NCBI GenBank assembly: GCA_035362715.1
Contig: DAOSDU010000012.1
Location: 1-51,205, forward strand
Length of the DNA: 51,205 bases
Origin: Methanofastidiosum sp.
GTDB lineage: Archaea > Methanobacteriota_B > Thermococci > Methanofastidiosales > Methanofastidiosaceae
Direction of reading: 5' to 3'
How positions within the stretch are numbered: position 1 is the first letter of the stretch; each line of letters opens with the position of its first letter. Made by a program: the position numbers and the translations under genes. The notes below the pieces were generated by a model. That model was not told the DNA's origin. It made no database searches and worked only from the letters and a program-made list of their open reading frames with translations. Shown here piece after piece: positions 7,824 to 14,923 of this stretch.

Positions 7824-9077
7824 ATGCAGCGTAAGATATTTATTGAAACTTATGGCTGTACCCAGAACAAGGGTGACAGCGAGATACTTAAATATCTCTT
7901 GAAAGATTTTCTTGTAGAATCTATCGATGATGCAGATACTGTAATTGTTAATACGTGCGGAGTAAAAGGACAGACTGAAAGAAAGATTGCACTAAGAATC
8001 TCCTCTTTGCTTGAGAATAAGCGGGTCATAGTCTCAGGGTGTCTCCCAAAAATTAATCTTGGGGCTATTGATGAAAGAGTTTCTGGGATTATAGGAACAA
8101 ATGATTTGGATAGGATAGTTGAAGTTGTCATTTCCAAAGAGAAAATGATTCTTATTTCTGATGACAACAGAAGACTTGGACCAAAAACTGCTTTCAAGAA
8201 GATCCGGGATAATTCTGCATCTGCTATTGTGCAGATATCAGAAGGTTGTGCAGGTGGATGCAGTTTTTGCTGTACTAGATTTGCAAGAGGTAGTGTGCAC
8301 AGCTTTCCGATTGGAGAAATAGTAAAAGAAGTAAAAGACGCTCTTTCAAATGGATACAAAGAGATACTTTTCACATCACAAGATACAGCCGTATATGGCC
8401 TAGACACAGGAGATACTCTTATCTCACTTCTAAATAAGACATTCATGATAAATGAAAGATTCATGTTACGATTGGGGATGGCAAATCCAAATCATATAAA
8501 AACTTTTGAAAATGAATTGGTCGATTTATACAAGGATCCGCACATGTACAGATTCTTACACATACCTGTTCAGTCAGGAGATGACCAAGTTCTTTTAGAT
8601 ATGAATAGAGGTCACTCAGTCAGAGAGTTCTTGGATACAGTTTCACTTTTTAGAAAAAATATTAAAGACCTCTATCTATGCACCGATATAATTGTGGGAT
8701 TTCCAACAGAAGACGAGTCTGCTTTTGAAAATACTTACAAACTCGTAGAAAAGATAAAGCCTGATAAGATTAATCTGACTCGTTTTTCCCCCAGACCCGG
8801 AACAGATTCAGCAAAGGTGAAACAGATAACTACCTGGATTGTAAAGGAGAGATCAAGAAGATTGAATCTTCTAAGGAAAAAGATTTCTTCTGAAATAAAC
8901 CAATCCTATGTCGGAAGAAGCTTTGAAGCATTGGTTACTGAGAAAAATAAGGATGATACTTACACGGGAAGAATATATAATAATAAACCAGTTATTTTAG
9001 AGAATGCAGTAGTAGGGCAGTTCATTGATGTAGATATCGAAGATGCTACTTCAACTTACTTGATTGGAAGAAGGTGA
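7824..9077 (+). CDS. tRNA N6-threonylcarbamoyladenosine methylthiotransferase (e-MtaB type)
   Basis: Radical SAM methylthiotransferase of 417 residues, predicted to convert t6A37 to ms2t6A37 in ANN-decoding tRNAs. The N-terminal UPF0004 domain carries its three cluster cysteines in YGCTQNKGDSE, NTCGVKGQTE and VSGCLPK. The radical SAM motif CAGGCSFC is at about residues 142-149, with SQDTAVYG and the HIPVQSGDD region following. A TRAM domain ends the protein. The IETYGCTQN start and the short N-terminus fit the archaeal/eukaryotic CDKAL1-like group rather than bacterial MiaB. The KEOPS subunit Pcc1, which acts on the precursor t6A, is encoded elsewhere in the window. Confidence 0.9.
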   Translation: MQRKIFIETYGCTQNKGDSEILKYLLKDFLVESIDDADTVIVNTCGVKGQTERKIALRISSLLENKRVIVSGCLPKINLGAIDERVSGIIGTNDLDRIVEVVISKEKMILISDDNRRLGPKTAFKKIRDNSASAIVQISEGCAGGCSFCCTRFARGSVHSFPIGEIVKEVKDALSNGYKEILFTSQDTAVYGLDTGDTLISLLNKTFMINERFMLRLGMANPNHIKTFENELVDLYKDPHMYRFLHIPVQSGDDQVLLDMNRGHSVREFLDTVSLFRKNIKDLYLCTDIIVGFPTEDESAFENTYKLVEKIKPDKINLTRFSPRPGTDSAKVKQITTWIVKERSRRLNLLRKKISSEINQSYVGRSFEALVTEKNKDDTYTGRIYNNKPVILENAVVGQFIDVDIEDATSTYLIGRR

Positions 9078-9081
9078 TTTA

Positions 9082-9426
9082 TTGGATTTGAGAGAAATAC
9101 AGAAAAAAGATAAAACATTTTGTGAAGAGCGTGGATGGGAAAAATTTCCTCCGTCGCTAGTCTTAATTCATCTTTATGAGGAACTATCTGAAGTGGGGGA
9201 GTACATCCTCTATAAGGATGGCTACAAAAAAGGTGGAATGGGAAATGACAAATGTGCAGATTATGAGAATCTTAAAAGAGAATTTGGCCAGATATTATCT
9301 CTTTTTATGCAACTCGCAAATTCATTCGATATAGATCTTGAATCAGCTTTTTTATCTGAATTTGAAATAATGGAAAAGAGATTCGGTAAAGATGAATGGA
9401 AAAAATATACTGATAAGTTTGTTTAG
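9082..9426 (+). CDS. MazG-like small helical protein
   Basis: A 114-residue protein with an EELSEVGEYIL helix and a second acidic helix (REFGQILSLFMQLANSF), resembling all-alpha MazG-like NTP pyrophosphohydrolases. The EExxE metal motif is only partly clear (EELSE present; the second ExxD element is not obvious), so activity is uncertain. TTG 9082 is chosen over TTG 9064 because GGTGAT, which contains the stop codon of the preceding gene, lies exactly 3 bases upstream. It is coupled to e-MtaB. Function is otherwise unknown. Confidence 0.7.
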   Translation: MDLREIQKKDKTFCEERGWEKFPPSLVLIHLYEELSEVGEYILYKDGYKKGGMGNDKCADYENLKREFGQILSLFMQLANSFDIDLESAFLSEFEIMEKRFGKDEWKKYTDKFV

Positions 9427-9445
9427 GGGGGTTTTTAAGCCCCCC
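9426..9445 (+). terminator. G6/C6 hairpin after the MazG-like gene
   Basis: Six G (9426-9431) and six C (9440-9445) flank an 8-base T-rich loop. The hairpin begins inside the stop codon of the preceding gene. No long T tract follows; a purine-rich stretch with two Shine-Dalgarno-like GGAGG sites comes next. It could therefore be a terminator or processing barrier, or instead a leader structure for the small ORF that follows. Confidence 0.45.
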
Positions 9446-9468
9446 TGGAGGGAAAATGGAGGAAAAAG

Positions 9469-9505
9469 ATGAGCAACACCATTAATCAATTTATAACAAT
9501 GGTGC
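9469..9505 (+). repeat. imperfect inverted repeat over the small ORF
   Basis: GAGCAACACCATT (9471-9483) can pair with AATGGTGCTC (9496-9505), giving two 5-pair helices (or 7 + 3) separated by a 3-base bulge, with a 12-base A/T-rich loop. It spans the first codons of the candidate peptide. It may be an operator, or an RNA hairpin affecting its translation. Confidence 0.45.
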
Positions 9506-9543
9506 TCATAATTATATACTATTATAGTTGCATTAGTATATAA
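9469..9543 (+). CDS. candidate 24-residue hydrophobic peptide
   Basis: ATG 9469 follows a strong TGGAGG Shine-Dalgarno (9457-9462) by 6 bases and opens a frame of 24 codons, ending TAA 9541-9543. The second half is a hydrophobic run with three consecutive Ile and three consecutive Tyr codons (MVLIIIYYYS). The first half overlaps an inverted repeat (9469-9505). It could be a single-pass membrane miniprotein or a regulatory upstream peptide for the radical SAM gene. The stop overlaps the TATA box of that gene. Only the RBS and composition support it. Confidence 0.4.
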   Translation: MSNTINQFITMVLIIIYYYSCISI

Positions 9544-9544
9544 A
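9537..9544 (+). promoter_or_regulatory. TATA box for the radical SAM gene
   Basis: TATATAAA predicts a transcript start near 9567, about 12 bases before ATG 9579. No Shine-Dalgarno lies in that short leader. The start at TTG 9558 would fall upstream of the predicted transcript start, so I do not use it. Confidence 0.5.
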
Positions 9545-9578
9545 GCTTTCGGTAATATTGCTAATCAATAGTATAACA

Positions 9579-10502
9579 ATGATTGTCATGAACGTTTTAC
9601 TCTCTTTGGGATCGGCTGTTAAAATCGGCTTTAAAAAAGGAACGCCTCGGGTAGACCAAAAAACATGTTATTTAATGATGGAGGGAGAGTGCAATGCTGG
9701 GTGCCTTTTTTGCATTAGATCAAAAAATAAATCTAAACTTTCTAGAGTGCCTTGGTATGAGATTAACTTAGAGAAAGCTATTCCTCAAATTGAGTCTAGT
9801 TTTGAGCGTATTTGTATCCAAAGTGTTAGTTACAATAATTTTATCTTTGATTTAAAAGAAATAATCTCCAAGTTCTCTCATAAAATACCAATTTCCGCAT
9901 CTCTATCGCTTAAAGAGTATGAAGAAATAGATTGTCTCTACGGGTATGTAGATAAAATAGGCATAGGTCTTGACTGTGCAACAAAGGAAATTTTTAGGAA
10001 TGTTAAGCCATATTACAGCTGGGATAAGACATGGAAAGGCCTAAAGAGTGCACCAGAGATATTTGGGACCTTTAATGTAATCTGTCATCTGATTTCTGGA
10101 TTAGGAGAATCTGAAGAAAACATGGTATCAATCTTCCAAAAGCTATTTGATATTGGGGTATATCCTTCACTATTTGCCTTTACACCTATAGAGGGAACAG
10201 ACTTTGAAAAACTGTCTCCTCCCAAAATTTCTAGTTACAGAAGACTTCAATTAGCTCATTATCTAATTACTTCAGGCATCAAAGAGTATGAAGATTTTAT
10301 ATTTGAAGAAGGGAAAATAATTTACGATGAGGTAGATTTATCCAATCTAAAGCAAGATATTTTTATCACAAGAGGCTGCCCATCGTGTGACAGGCCTTTT
10401 TATAATGAATCGCCTAAAAGTTCTATTTACAATTTCCCAGAGAGGAAGATGGTTTCATTATCCAAAATGAAAAATGACATTTTAAACCATAAGATTTATT
10501 AA
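9579..10502 (+). CDS. radical SAM protein, biotin synthase/lipoyl synthase-like
   Basis: A 307-residue protein with a radical SAM cluster motif CNAGCLFC near residues 38-45, then a partial TIM-barrel pattern. The HLISGLGESEENM segment and FAFTPIEGTDFE resemble the substrate barrel of biotin-synthase-like enzymes. Two more cysteines close the chain in TRGCPSCDRP, a possible auxiliary cluster or sulfur-donor site. An ATG at 9588 is an alternative start. I cannot name the substrate; archaeal lipoyl synthase LipS-like or another sulfur-inserting role is possible but not shown. It is transcribed from its own promoter, with no coupled neighbour. Confidence 0.75.
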   Translation: MIVMNVLLSLGSAVKIGFKKGTPRVDQKTCYLMMEGECNAGCLFCIRSKNKSKLSRVPWYEINLEKAIPQIESSFERICIQSVSYNNFIFDLKEIISKFSHKIPISASLSLKEYEEIDCLYGYVDKIGIGLDCATKEIFRNVKPYYSWDKTWKGLKSAPEIFGTFNVICHLISGLGESEENMVSIFQKLFDIGVYPSLFAFTPIEGTDFEKLSPPKISSYRRLQLAHYLITSGIKEYEDFIFEEGKIIYDEVDLSNLKQDIFITRGCPSCDRPFYNESPKSSIYNFPERKMVSLSKMKNDILNHKIY

Positions 10503-10531
10503 ATATTTAAGAGAATAAAATCTGTGATATT

Positions 10532-10858
10532 ATGGATGATACATTTAATCTAGAGGTTAAGATACCTGAATTTGTGAAACTGCTAGGCGAGGAAGGGAAA
10601 AATCAGATTTTAGAAGAAGTAAAGAAAAGAGTTGACAAGGATATTTCCAATATTGTTGTTAAAGCAGCAAGAGAAATAATGGCTGAAAAACTGGGCCTTG
10701 ATACAAGAGAAAGTCCTTTTGGCCCTGTACCTACAAAAAAGCACGCCGCACCTGTTGAAGAAGATGAGCCAAAATCAGATTTAAACTGTCCAAGCTGTCA
10801 AAAGCCGCTTGAGCCTGGTGTCAAGTTTTGTAGATTCTGTGGGCAAAAGCTAGCTTAA
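10532..10858 (+). CDS. zinc-ribbon protein (hypothetical)
   Basis: A 108-residue protein. The first 65 residues are charged and helical, a Pro/Lys/Glu-rich linker follows, and the last 25 residues form a rubredoxin-like zinc ribbon (CPSCQKPL...FCRFCGQKL). Such ribbons occur in many unrelated archaeal proteins, so the function is open. The upstream ATTTATTAAATATTTAAG region is a likely TATA element giving a nearly leaderless mRNA. It ends tail to tail with the DUF116 gene, overlapping by 4 bases. Confidence 0.7.
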   Translation: MDDTFNLEVKIPEFVKLLGEEGKNQILEEVKKRVDKDISNIVVKAAREIMAEKLGLDTRESPFGPVPTKKHAAPVEEDEPKSDLNCPSCQKPLEPGVKFCRFCGQKLA

Positions 10859-11499
10859 TCTTCACTAATTATAACTGCTTTTTTTATCTTTTCATAATTA
10901 ACTTTTGTTTCTACACATCCATCTTTTTCGAGATTAATACCTCTCCCTGGAACTTTAAGAAATTCTAGTACAAGACTTGCTTCCCTAAGTTCGATATGGC
11001 ACCCAACACCAATAATAGCTTTAGGTCGTGTAAGCTTAATTATCTTCTTGACAAATGAGCCCCCTGGTATAATGAACACTTTAATATTTTTTTCATCACA
11101 GAATTTTATTAGTTCCCCTATACCACATTTACCGCAATTCTTGCATTGAAATCCTTGTATCGAATCAAGTATTGCCGGACAGTCTCTTTTTCTAAGGCAC
11201 TGAGGCAGTAGAAGAATTCTATCTTCAAATGGAATTTTCGAAAGCTCTTTGTAATTGATAAAATTGCGCATGTCATTTGAAATCATATCAATGTATCCCT
11301 TTTTCATTCCTATCTTTTCAGTTAAGATTTTCAAGGGATGATATAGGAAATCAAGAACGAACAAAACAAATCCGGGAAATAAGACTTTCTTTGTCTTTAC
11401 AGAATATGAAATAAGTAATATGGCAATAGCTAGTATTAATATCACGATTATGAAGAATACTGCCAAAATTATCCCAAGAATCTCAAATACGTCTATCAT
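10855..11499 (-). CDS. DUF116 family protein, copy 2
   Basis: A 214-residue protein with one N-terminal membrane helix (about residues 6-30) and a cytosolic cysteine-rich domain. Cysteines are in LPQCLRKRDCPA, CKNCGKCGIGEL and VGCHIELRE, followed by DGCVETKV. This pattern matches DUF116, an uncharacterised family common in methanogens and anaerobic bacteria. The Cys clusters suggest metal or Fe-S binding (inference). Its ATG overlaps the stop of its upstream paralog by 4 bases, so the pair is one operon. Confidence 0.8.
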   Translation of the reverse strand: MIDVFEILGIILAVFFIIVILILAIAILLISYSVKTKKVLFPGFVLFVLDFLYHPLKILTEKIGMKKGYIDMISNDMRNFINYKELSKIPFEDRILLLPQCLRKRDCPAILDSIQGFQCKNCGKCGIGELIKFCDEKNIKVFIIPGGSFVKKIIKLTRPKAIIGVGCHIELREASLVLEFLKVPGRGINLEKDGCVETKVNYEKIKKAVIISED

Positions 11500-12149
11500 T
11501 TTCGTACCTCAAATAACACCTCTTCTACGAGGTCCATATCCACATCAGTCTCTATGCATCCCGTCTTTCGCAAAAGTATCCCATATTGGGGTATTTCCTT
11601 AGAGGACAATATCCTCATCATCTCATTTAATTCAACGTGGCAAGCTACTAGCAAAACGGAAGATTTTGGGTGTTTTTTCAAAACTCTTTTTACAAAAGAT
11701 CCACCAGGTGCAATGAATACTTTAATAGAATTACTGTCGCATATTTCTTTGAAATCCCCTATTTTGCATTTTCCACATTTGATACAATTAACGCCTAGTT
11801 CTGGACTCACCTGTGCTTTGCATTCTATAGATCGTAAGCAATAAGGGAAAACAACTATTCTATTTTTTATGTTCGAGGAGAAATATTCCTCTTTTAGAAT
11901 TTTATTTCTAATATCAATTTCAATTTTGTCAACTATGCTCTCATCAAGATTTATTGATACAACTAATCGCTTAAGTGGATAGTAAAGTGTGTCTAAAAGA
12001 AACAAGGTTGCCCTTGGAAACAAAATCTTTTTCCTTTTCACAATACTATATACCAGAATTATGGCTATTAATAGGAGTATTCCAAAGACAATGATAATTA
12101 TAACGAATACAACACCTAGTATAGAAAAAAAACTTGGAAGTTCATTCAT
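11496..12149 (-). CDS. DUF116 family protein, copy 1
   Basis: A 217-residue paralog of the gene that follows it on the minus strand, with the same layout: N-terminal membrane helix (about 10-32), then FPYCLRSIECKA, CIKCGKCKIGDF, IAPGGSFVKR, ACHVELNE and TGCIETDV. The conserved GGSFVK segment and the cysteine positions are shared by both copies, while much of the rest differs, so the duplication is not recent. A TATA-like element (TTTTTAAATATAA on the minus strand) lies just upstream of the ATG. Confidence 0.8.
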   Translation of the reverse strand: MNELPSFFSILGVVFVIIIIVFGILLLIAIILVYSIVKRKKILFPRATLFLLDTLYYPLKRLVVSINLDESIVDKIEIDIRNKILKEEYFSSNIKNRIVVFPYCLRSIECKAQVSPELGVNCIKCGKCKIGDFKEICDSNSIKVFIAPGGSFVKRVLKKHPKSSVLLVACHVELNEMMRILSSKEIPQYGILLRKTGCIETDVDMDLVEEVLFEVRK

Positions 12150-12188
12150 TATAGGAGAATAAAAAATTATATTTAAAAATATAATGTA

Positions 12189-13784
12189 TTATTCCTTTTT
12201 TCTAAAAATCTCAGGCTTTATCAGATATGTTAAGACGCCAACTAAACCCAGACCCAATATGGCCAATATGCCGAGTATTAGTATTATGGAATTCTTGTTC
12301 ATCGAGATACTATCGATTGACCTTATCTTTGATTCAATAAGGCTTACCTTTTCTTGGTCTCCAAGTTCCGTATAGAGGTTTTTTGATTTGACATAATTTT
12401 CTCTAGATGTTTTGTAGTCGCCCGCTAAATAGTTTTCTTCAGCTGCTTTGTAATATCTGGCCGCTTCATCTATTCTTGCGTCGTCTCCTATAGAAACAAG
12501 CATTGATTTGAATGCATTTGCATCTCTATCTGTTGGAGAAATATCAAGTGCTGTGTTTATCGCTTCAATGGATTCCTGATAGTTTCCAAGATTATACTGG
12601 GACCTTGATATCCCGTACCATGCCCCGAATAGTTTGTCATTTATTCCATTGGCAATATTATATGTTGATAAAGATTCTTCATATTTTCCGAGTGAAAGCA
12701 ATATGTCCCCCTTTAGGATTAGGGCTTCTATTCTTTCATCGTACCCTGGATCTCTATCAAGTGTATTATTAATCTCAGTTAAAGCATCTGAGTATCTTCT
12801 TTTACCCCATAATGATTTTGCTTTGATAAAATATGGTTCGTATTTTGATGGATCTAAGTCTATAGCCTTGTCACTAGACTTTATAGCTTCATCATAGTTA
12901 ATATCTTTTAGATAATCCTCTGCCGCCAAAACCAATTCAGAGTAAGTCAATTCTTTTTCTTCAGGAGTAGAACCCGATTCGCTTTCAGAAAGATAGTCAA
13001 ATAAGTTTGAGATGAGTCTTAAGTGGTCATATTTAGTTATCATGTGATCTTCAAGAAAAGTTGAAGACCCCATTACTACTACTTTGCCACTTACAACATT
13101 TGATCTTGCAGCAACAATTAGGTCTGTTCCCGAGATAGGATTTAAAGGGTCTTTAGTGGGTATGCCAGATTTATCTGGGTCACTTAGATATGGCCTACTA
13201 AGGCTTTGAGGTGAACCCCTCATCAATGCTTTTGAGTTTTCAGATATAGTCAGTGAGCAGGGCAATTTCATGGCAACTTTAAATATCTCGTTTGTGACAG
13301 AATCACTAACCATATTGACAATAATCACATTTGTGGCATCATTGTCGTAGTAGTTTTGAGTATCCGTAACTAGGTCATCATTTAGTGTGATTCCCATGTT
13401 AATGCTCAGTTGGTTCAATACATCTCTCGTATTTTTAGTATCAAGAGAGCTACCTCCTCTACCAACTAATAAAAGACTGCCTCCATCTTTAACAAATTTT
13501 TCAATAGCAAATATCTCTTGCTGGGTAAAATTTGATTTAGGAACAATAATAAGAAGGATATCATAGTTTTTCAGAGTATTTTCTGTTATAGGAACTTTAT
13601 TTTCAGTTAAGGTGAATCCTTTACTTGAAAGTTGGCCAATAAACATGTTATAACCAGCTGTAAAGTTTATTGGCTCGTCATGAGCCACATCAATTAGAAT
13701 TCTTTTCTTTGATTCTGCGTTAACATTAAATGGCAAGCTAAATACGATTAACGCAATCATACATAAAACAAATACTTTCTTCAT
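12189..13784 (-). CDS. secreted/membrane-anchored TPR protein with N-terminal GATase-like domain
   Basis: A 531-residue surface protein. Residues 1-24 look like a signal peptide. Residues 25-265 resemble the Rossmann-like DUF4350/GATase-like domain (ILIDVAHDEPINF, YDILLIIVPKSN, GGSLLLVGRGG). Residues 285-470 contain about four TPR units (NYDEAIKSSDKAIDLDPS, YSDALTEINNTLDRDPG, YEESLSTYNIANG, YQESIEAINTALDISP). The C-terminus has one membrane helix and a short basic tail, so the bulk is predicted to face outside. A GGGAG Shine-Dalgarno precedes ATG. It probably scaffolds an envelope complex; partners are unknown. Confidence 0.75.
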   Translation of the reverse strand: MKKVFVLCMIALIVFSLPFNVNAESKKRILIDVAHDEPINFTAGYNMFIGQLSSKGFTLTENKVPITENTLKNYDILLIIVPKSNFTQQEIFAIEKFVKDGGSLLLVGRGGSSLDTKNTRDVLNQLSINMGITLNDDLVTDTQNYYDNDATNVIIVNMVSDSVTNEIFKVAMKLPCSLTISENSKALMRGSPQSLSRPYLSDPDKSGIPTKDPLNPISGTDLIVAARSNVVSGKVVVMGSSTFLEDHMITKYDHLRLISNLFDYLSESESGSTPEEKELTYSELVLAAEDYLKDINYDEAIKSSDKAIDLDPSKYEPYFIKAKSLWGKRRYSDALTEINNTLDRDPGYDERIEALILKGDILLSLGKYEESLSTYNIANGINDKLFGAWYGISRSQYNLGNYQESIEAINTALDISPTDRDANAFKSMLVSIGDDARIDEAARYYKAAEENYLAGDYKTSRENYVKSKNLYTELGDQEKVSLIESKIRSIDSISMNKNSIILILGILAILGLGLVGVLTYLIKPEIFRKKE

Positions 13785-13874
13785 GGAGACTCCCTATAAA
13801 GCATGATTTAAAAACATTTAAAAGTATATTGTTTTTGTAATGTGCAGGTAAATCATGTTTTATGGTGGCCTATC

Positions 13875-13888
13875 GAAAGCTTTAAATA
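13875..13888 (+). promoter_or_regulatory. BRE/TATA promoter of the 5S rRNA gene
   Basis: GAAAGCTTTAAATA has a BRE-like purine stretch and the TATA core TTTAAATA at 13881-13888. The core begins 30 bases before the mature 5S start at 13911, which calibrates promoter spacing for the whole window. Confidence 0.8.
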
Positions 13889-13910
13889 CCAACTATAATT
13901 ATTCTGGAAT

Positions 13911-14026
13911 GGTACGGCGACCACAGCGAGAGTGATACACCTGGACTCATCCCGAACCCAGAAGTTAAGACTCTCTGCGTCGTGATTTGTACTGCTAGTA
14001 GCGGGAACATCACAACGTCGCCGGCC
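13911..14026 (+). rRNA. rrf: 5S ribosomal RNA
   Basis: About 116 bases. The terminal helix pairs CGGCGAC (13915-13921) with GTCGCCG (14017-14023). Loop B/C shows the conserved ACACCTGGACTCATCCCGAACCC... pattern with CCCGAAC and GAAGTTAAG, and helix IV/loop E shows TACTGCTAGTAGCGGG. No 16S, 23S or tRNA genes are adjacent, so this is an unlinked 5S gene with its own promoter, directly upstream of the L7Ae cluster. Exact ends are estimated from helix I. Confidence 0.93.
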
Positions 14027-14034
14027 TTTATATT
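14027..14034 (+). promoter_or_regulatory. TATA-like element for the L7Ae cluster
   Basis: TTTATATT directly after the 5S gene would start transcription near 14056-14057. Read-through from 5S transcription is the alternative way the ribosomal-protein cluster could be expressed. Confidence 0.4.
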
Positions 14035-14053
14035 CTTGGCTATACTAGCCGAC

Positions 14054-14078
14054 TGATGAGAAACTATATGTTTTGAGG
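14054..14078 (+). promoter_or_regulatory. candidate kink-turn in the L7Ae leader
   Basis: TGATGA (14054-14059) is followed by GAAAC, a 5-base loop and GTTTT (14070-14074), which can pair with GAAAC. Then comes GA (14075-14076), positioned to form the tandem sheared G-A pairs with the GA of TGATGA. This is the box C/D-like kink-turn layout. The canonical stem on the far side is poor (about 2 pairs), and the predicted transcript start would remove part of it. L7Ae binds kink-turns and autoregulates in some archaea, so the position is suggestive. Confidence 0.4.
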
Positions 14079-14092
14079 AATGAGGTGTTTTA

Positions 14093-14458
14093 ATGGCAGT
14101 TTATGTTAAATTCAAAGTCCCTGAAGAGTTAGCAAACAAATCTTACGAATCTCTTGAGATGGTAAGGGACACAGGAAAGTTAAAGAAAGGTGCAAATGAA
14201 ACAACAAAGGCTGTTGAGAGAGGTATTGCAAAATTAGTTTACCTTGCAGAGGATATAACCCCTGAAGAAATAATTGCGCACATACCCTTAATTTGTGATG
14301 AAAAAGAAATTCCATATATCTACGTTCCAAGAAAGGATGAACTAGGAGCAGCAATAGGTATTGATGTTTCAACAGCAGCTGTTGCAGTAATAAAAGAGGG
14401 CAAGGCTAAGGATCTTATCGATGACATCATTGTCAAGGTAAAAGAACTTAGAAAGTGA
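14093..14458 (+). CDS. rpl7ae: ribosomal protein L7Ae (kink-turn binding)
   Basis: A 121-residue archaeal L7Ae. It binds kink-turns in 23S rRNA, box C/D and H/ACA RNAs and RNase P. Characteristic stretches are visible: LKKGANETTKAVERGIAKLV (RNA-binding helix), AEDITPEEIIAHIPLICDE and PYIYVPRKDELGAAIG. GAGGTG lies 6 bases before ATG. The order L7Ae-S28e-L24e-Ndk-aIF5B is a conserved archaeal cluster. Its TGA stop lies in the GTGAT Shine-Dalgarno of S28e. Confidence 0.97.
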   Translation: MAVYVKFKVPEELANKSYESLEMVRDTGKLKKGANETTKAVERGIAKLVYLAEDITPEEIIAHIPLICDEKEIPYIYVPRKDELGAAIGIDVSTAAVAVIKEGKAKDLIDDIIVKVKELRK

Positions 14459-14462
14459 TTCA

Positions 14463-14681
14463 ATGGCCGAAATAGATAAAGGGATACCGGCAGAAGTTTT
14501 GGAGATTGTCGTTCGTACTGGCGTAACTGGTGACATATTTCAGGTAAGGGTCAAAGTACTCGATGGAATGGATAAAGACAGAGTCATCACAAGAAACCTA
14601 CGAGGCCCGGTAAAAGTCGGAGACATTGTTGTTCTAAAGGAAACTGAAAGAGAAGCAAAGGAGATAAAGACGCCAAGGTGA
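14463..14681 (+). CDS. rps28e: 30S ribosomal protein S28e
   Basis: A 72-residue OB-fold protein near the mRNA exit region of the small subunit. Typical sequence: PAEVLEIVVRTGVTGDIFQVRVKVLDG, RVITRNLRGPVKVGDIVVLKETEREA. It starts 3 bases after a GTGAT motif containing the L7Ae stop. It is translationally coupled to both neighbours. Confidence 0.97.
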   Translation: MAEIDKGIPAEVLEIVVRTGVTGDIFQVRVKVLDGMDKDRVITRNLRGPVKVGDIVVLKETEREAKEIKTPR

Positions 14682-14685
14682 GACC

Positions 14686-14889
14686 ATGCCAAGAAAAGTT
14701 AGCTGTTCTTTTTGTGGAGATCCAATAGCTCCTGGAACAGGCCTTATTTTAGTGAGAAAAGATGGAGTTATCTATAACTTTTGTACTCGAAAGTGCGAAA
14801 AAAATATGGTTGGCCTGCATAGAAAGCCAAGAAAAATCAAATGGACCGAAGAGTACAGAAAAGAAAAGGCCCTTAGAACTAAAAAATAA
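14686..14889 (+). CDS. rpl24e: 50S ribosomal protein L24e
   Basis: A 67-residue zinc-ribbon ribosomal protein. The four zinc cysteines are in CSFCGDPIAPGTG and CTRKCEKN, followed by the basic tail RKPRKIKWTEEYRKEKA that contacts rRNA. The start ATG follows GGTGAGACC, whose TGA is the stop of S28e. Length is normal for archaeal L24e. Confidence 0.97.
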   Translation: MPRKVSCSFCGDPIAPGTGLILVRKDGVIYNFCTRKCEKNMVGLHRKPRKIKWTEEYRKEKALRTKK

Positions 14890-14923
14890 TTTTATTAATA
14901 TATTTTTTTAATTGGTGTTTAGC

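Noticed and set aside
14053..14064. CTGATGA followed by GAAAC, resembling a hammerhead ribozyme core
   Set aside because: The stem II that must separate the two core boxes is absent and no flanking stems I and III with a cleavage site were found. A kink-turn reading fits better.
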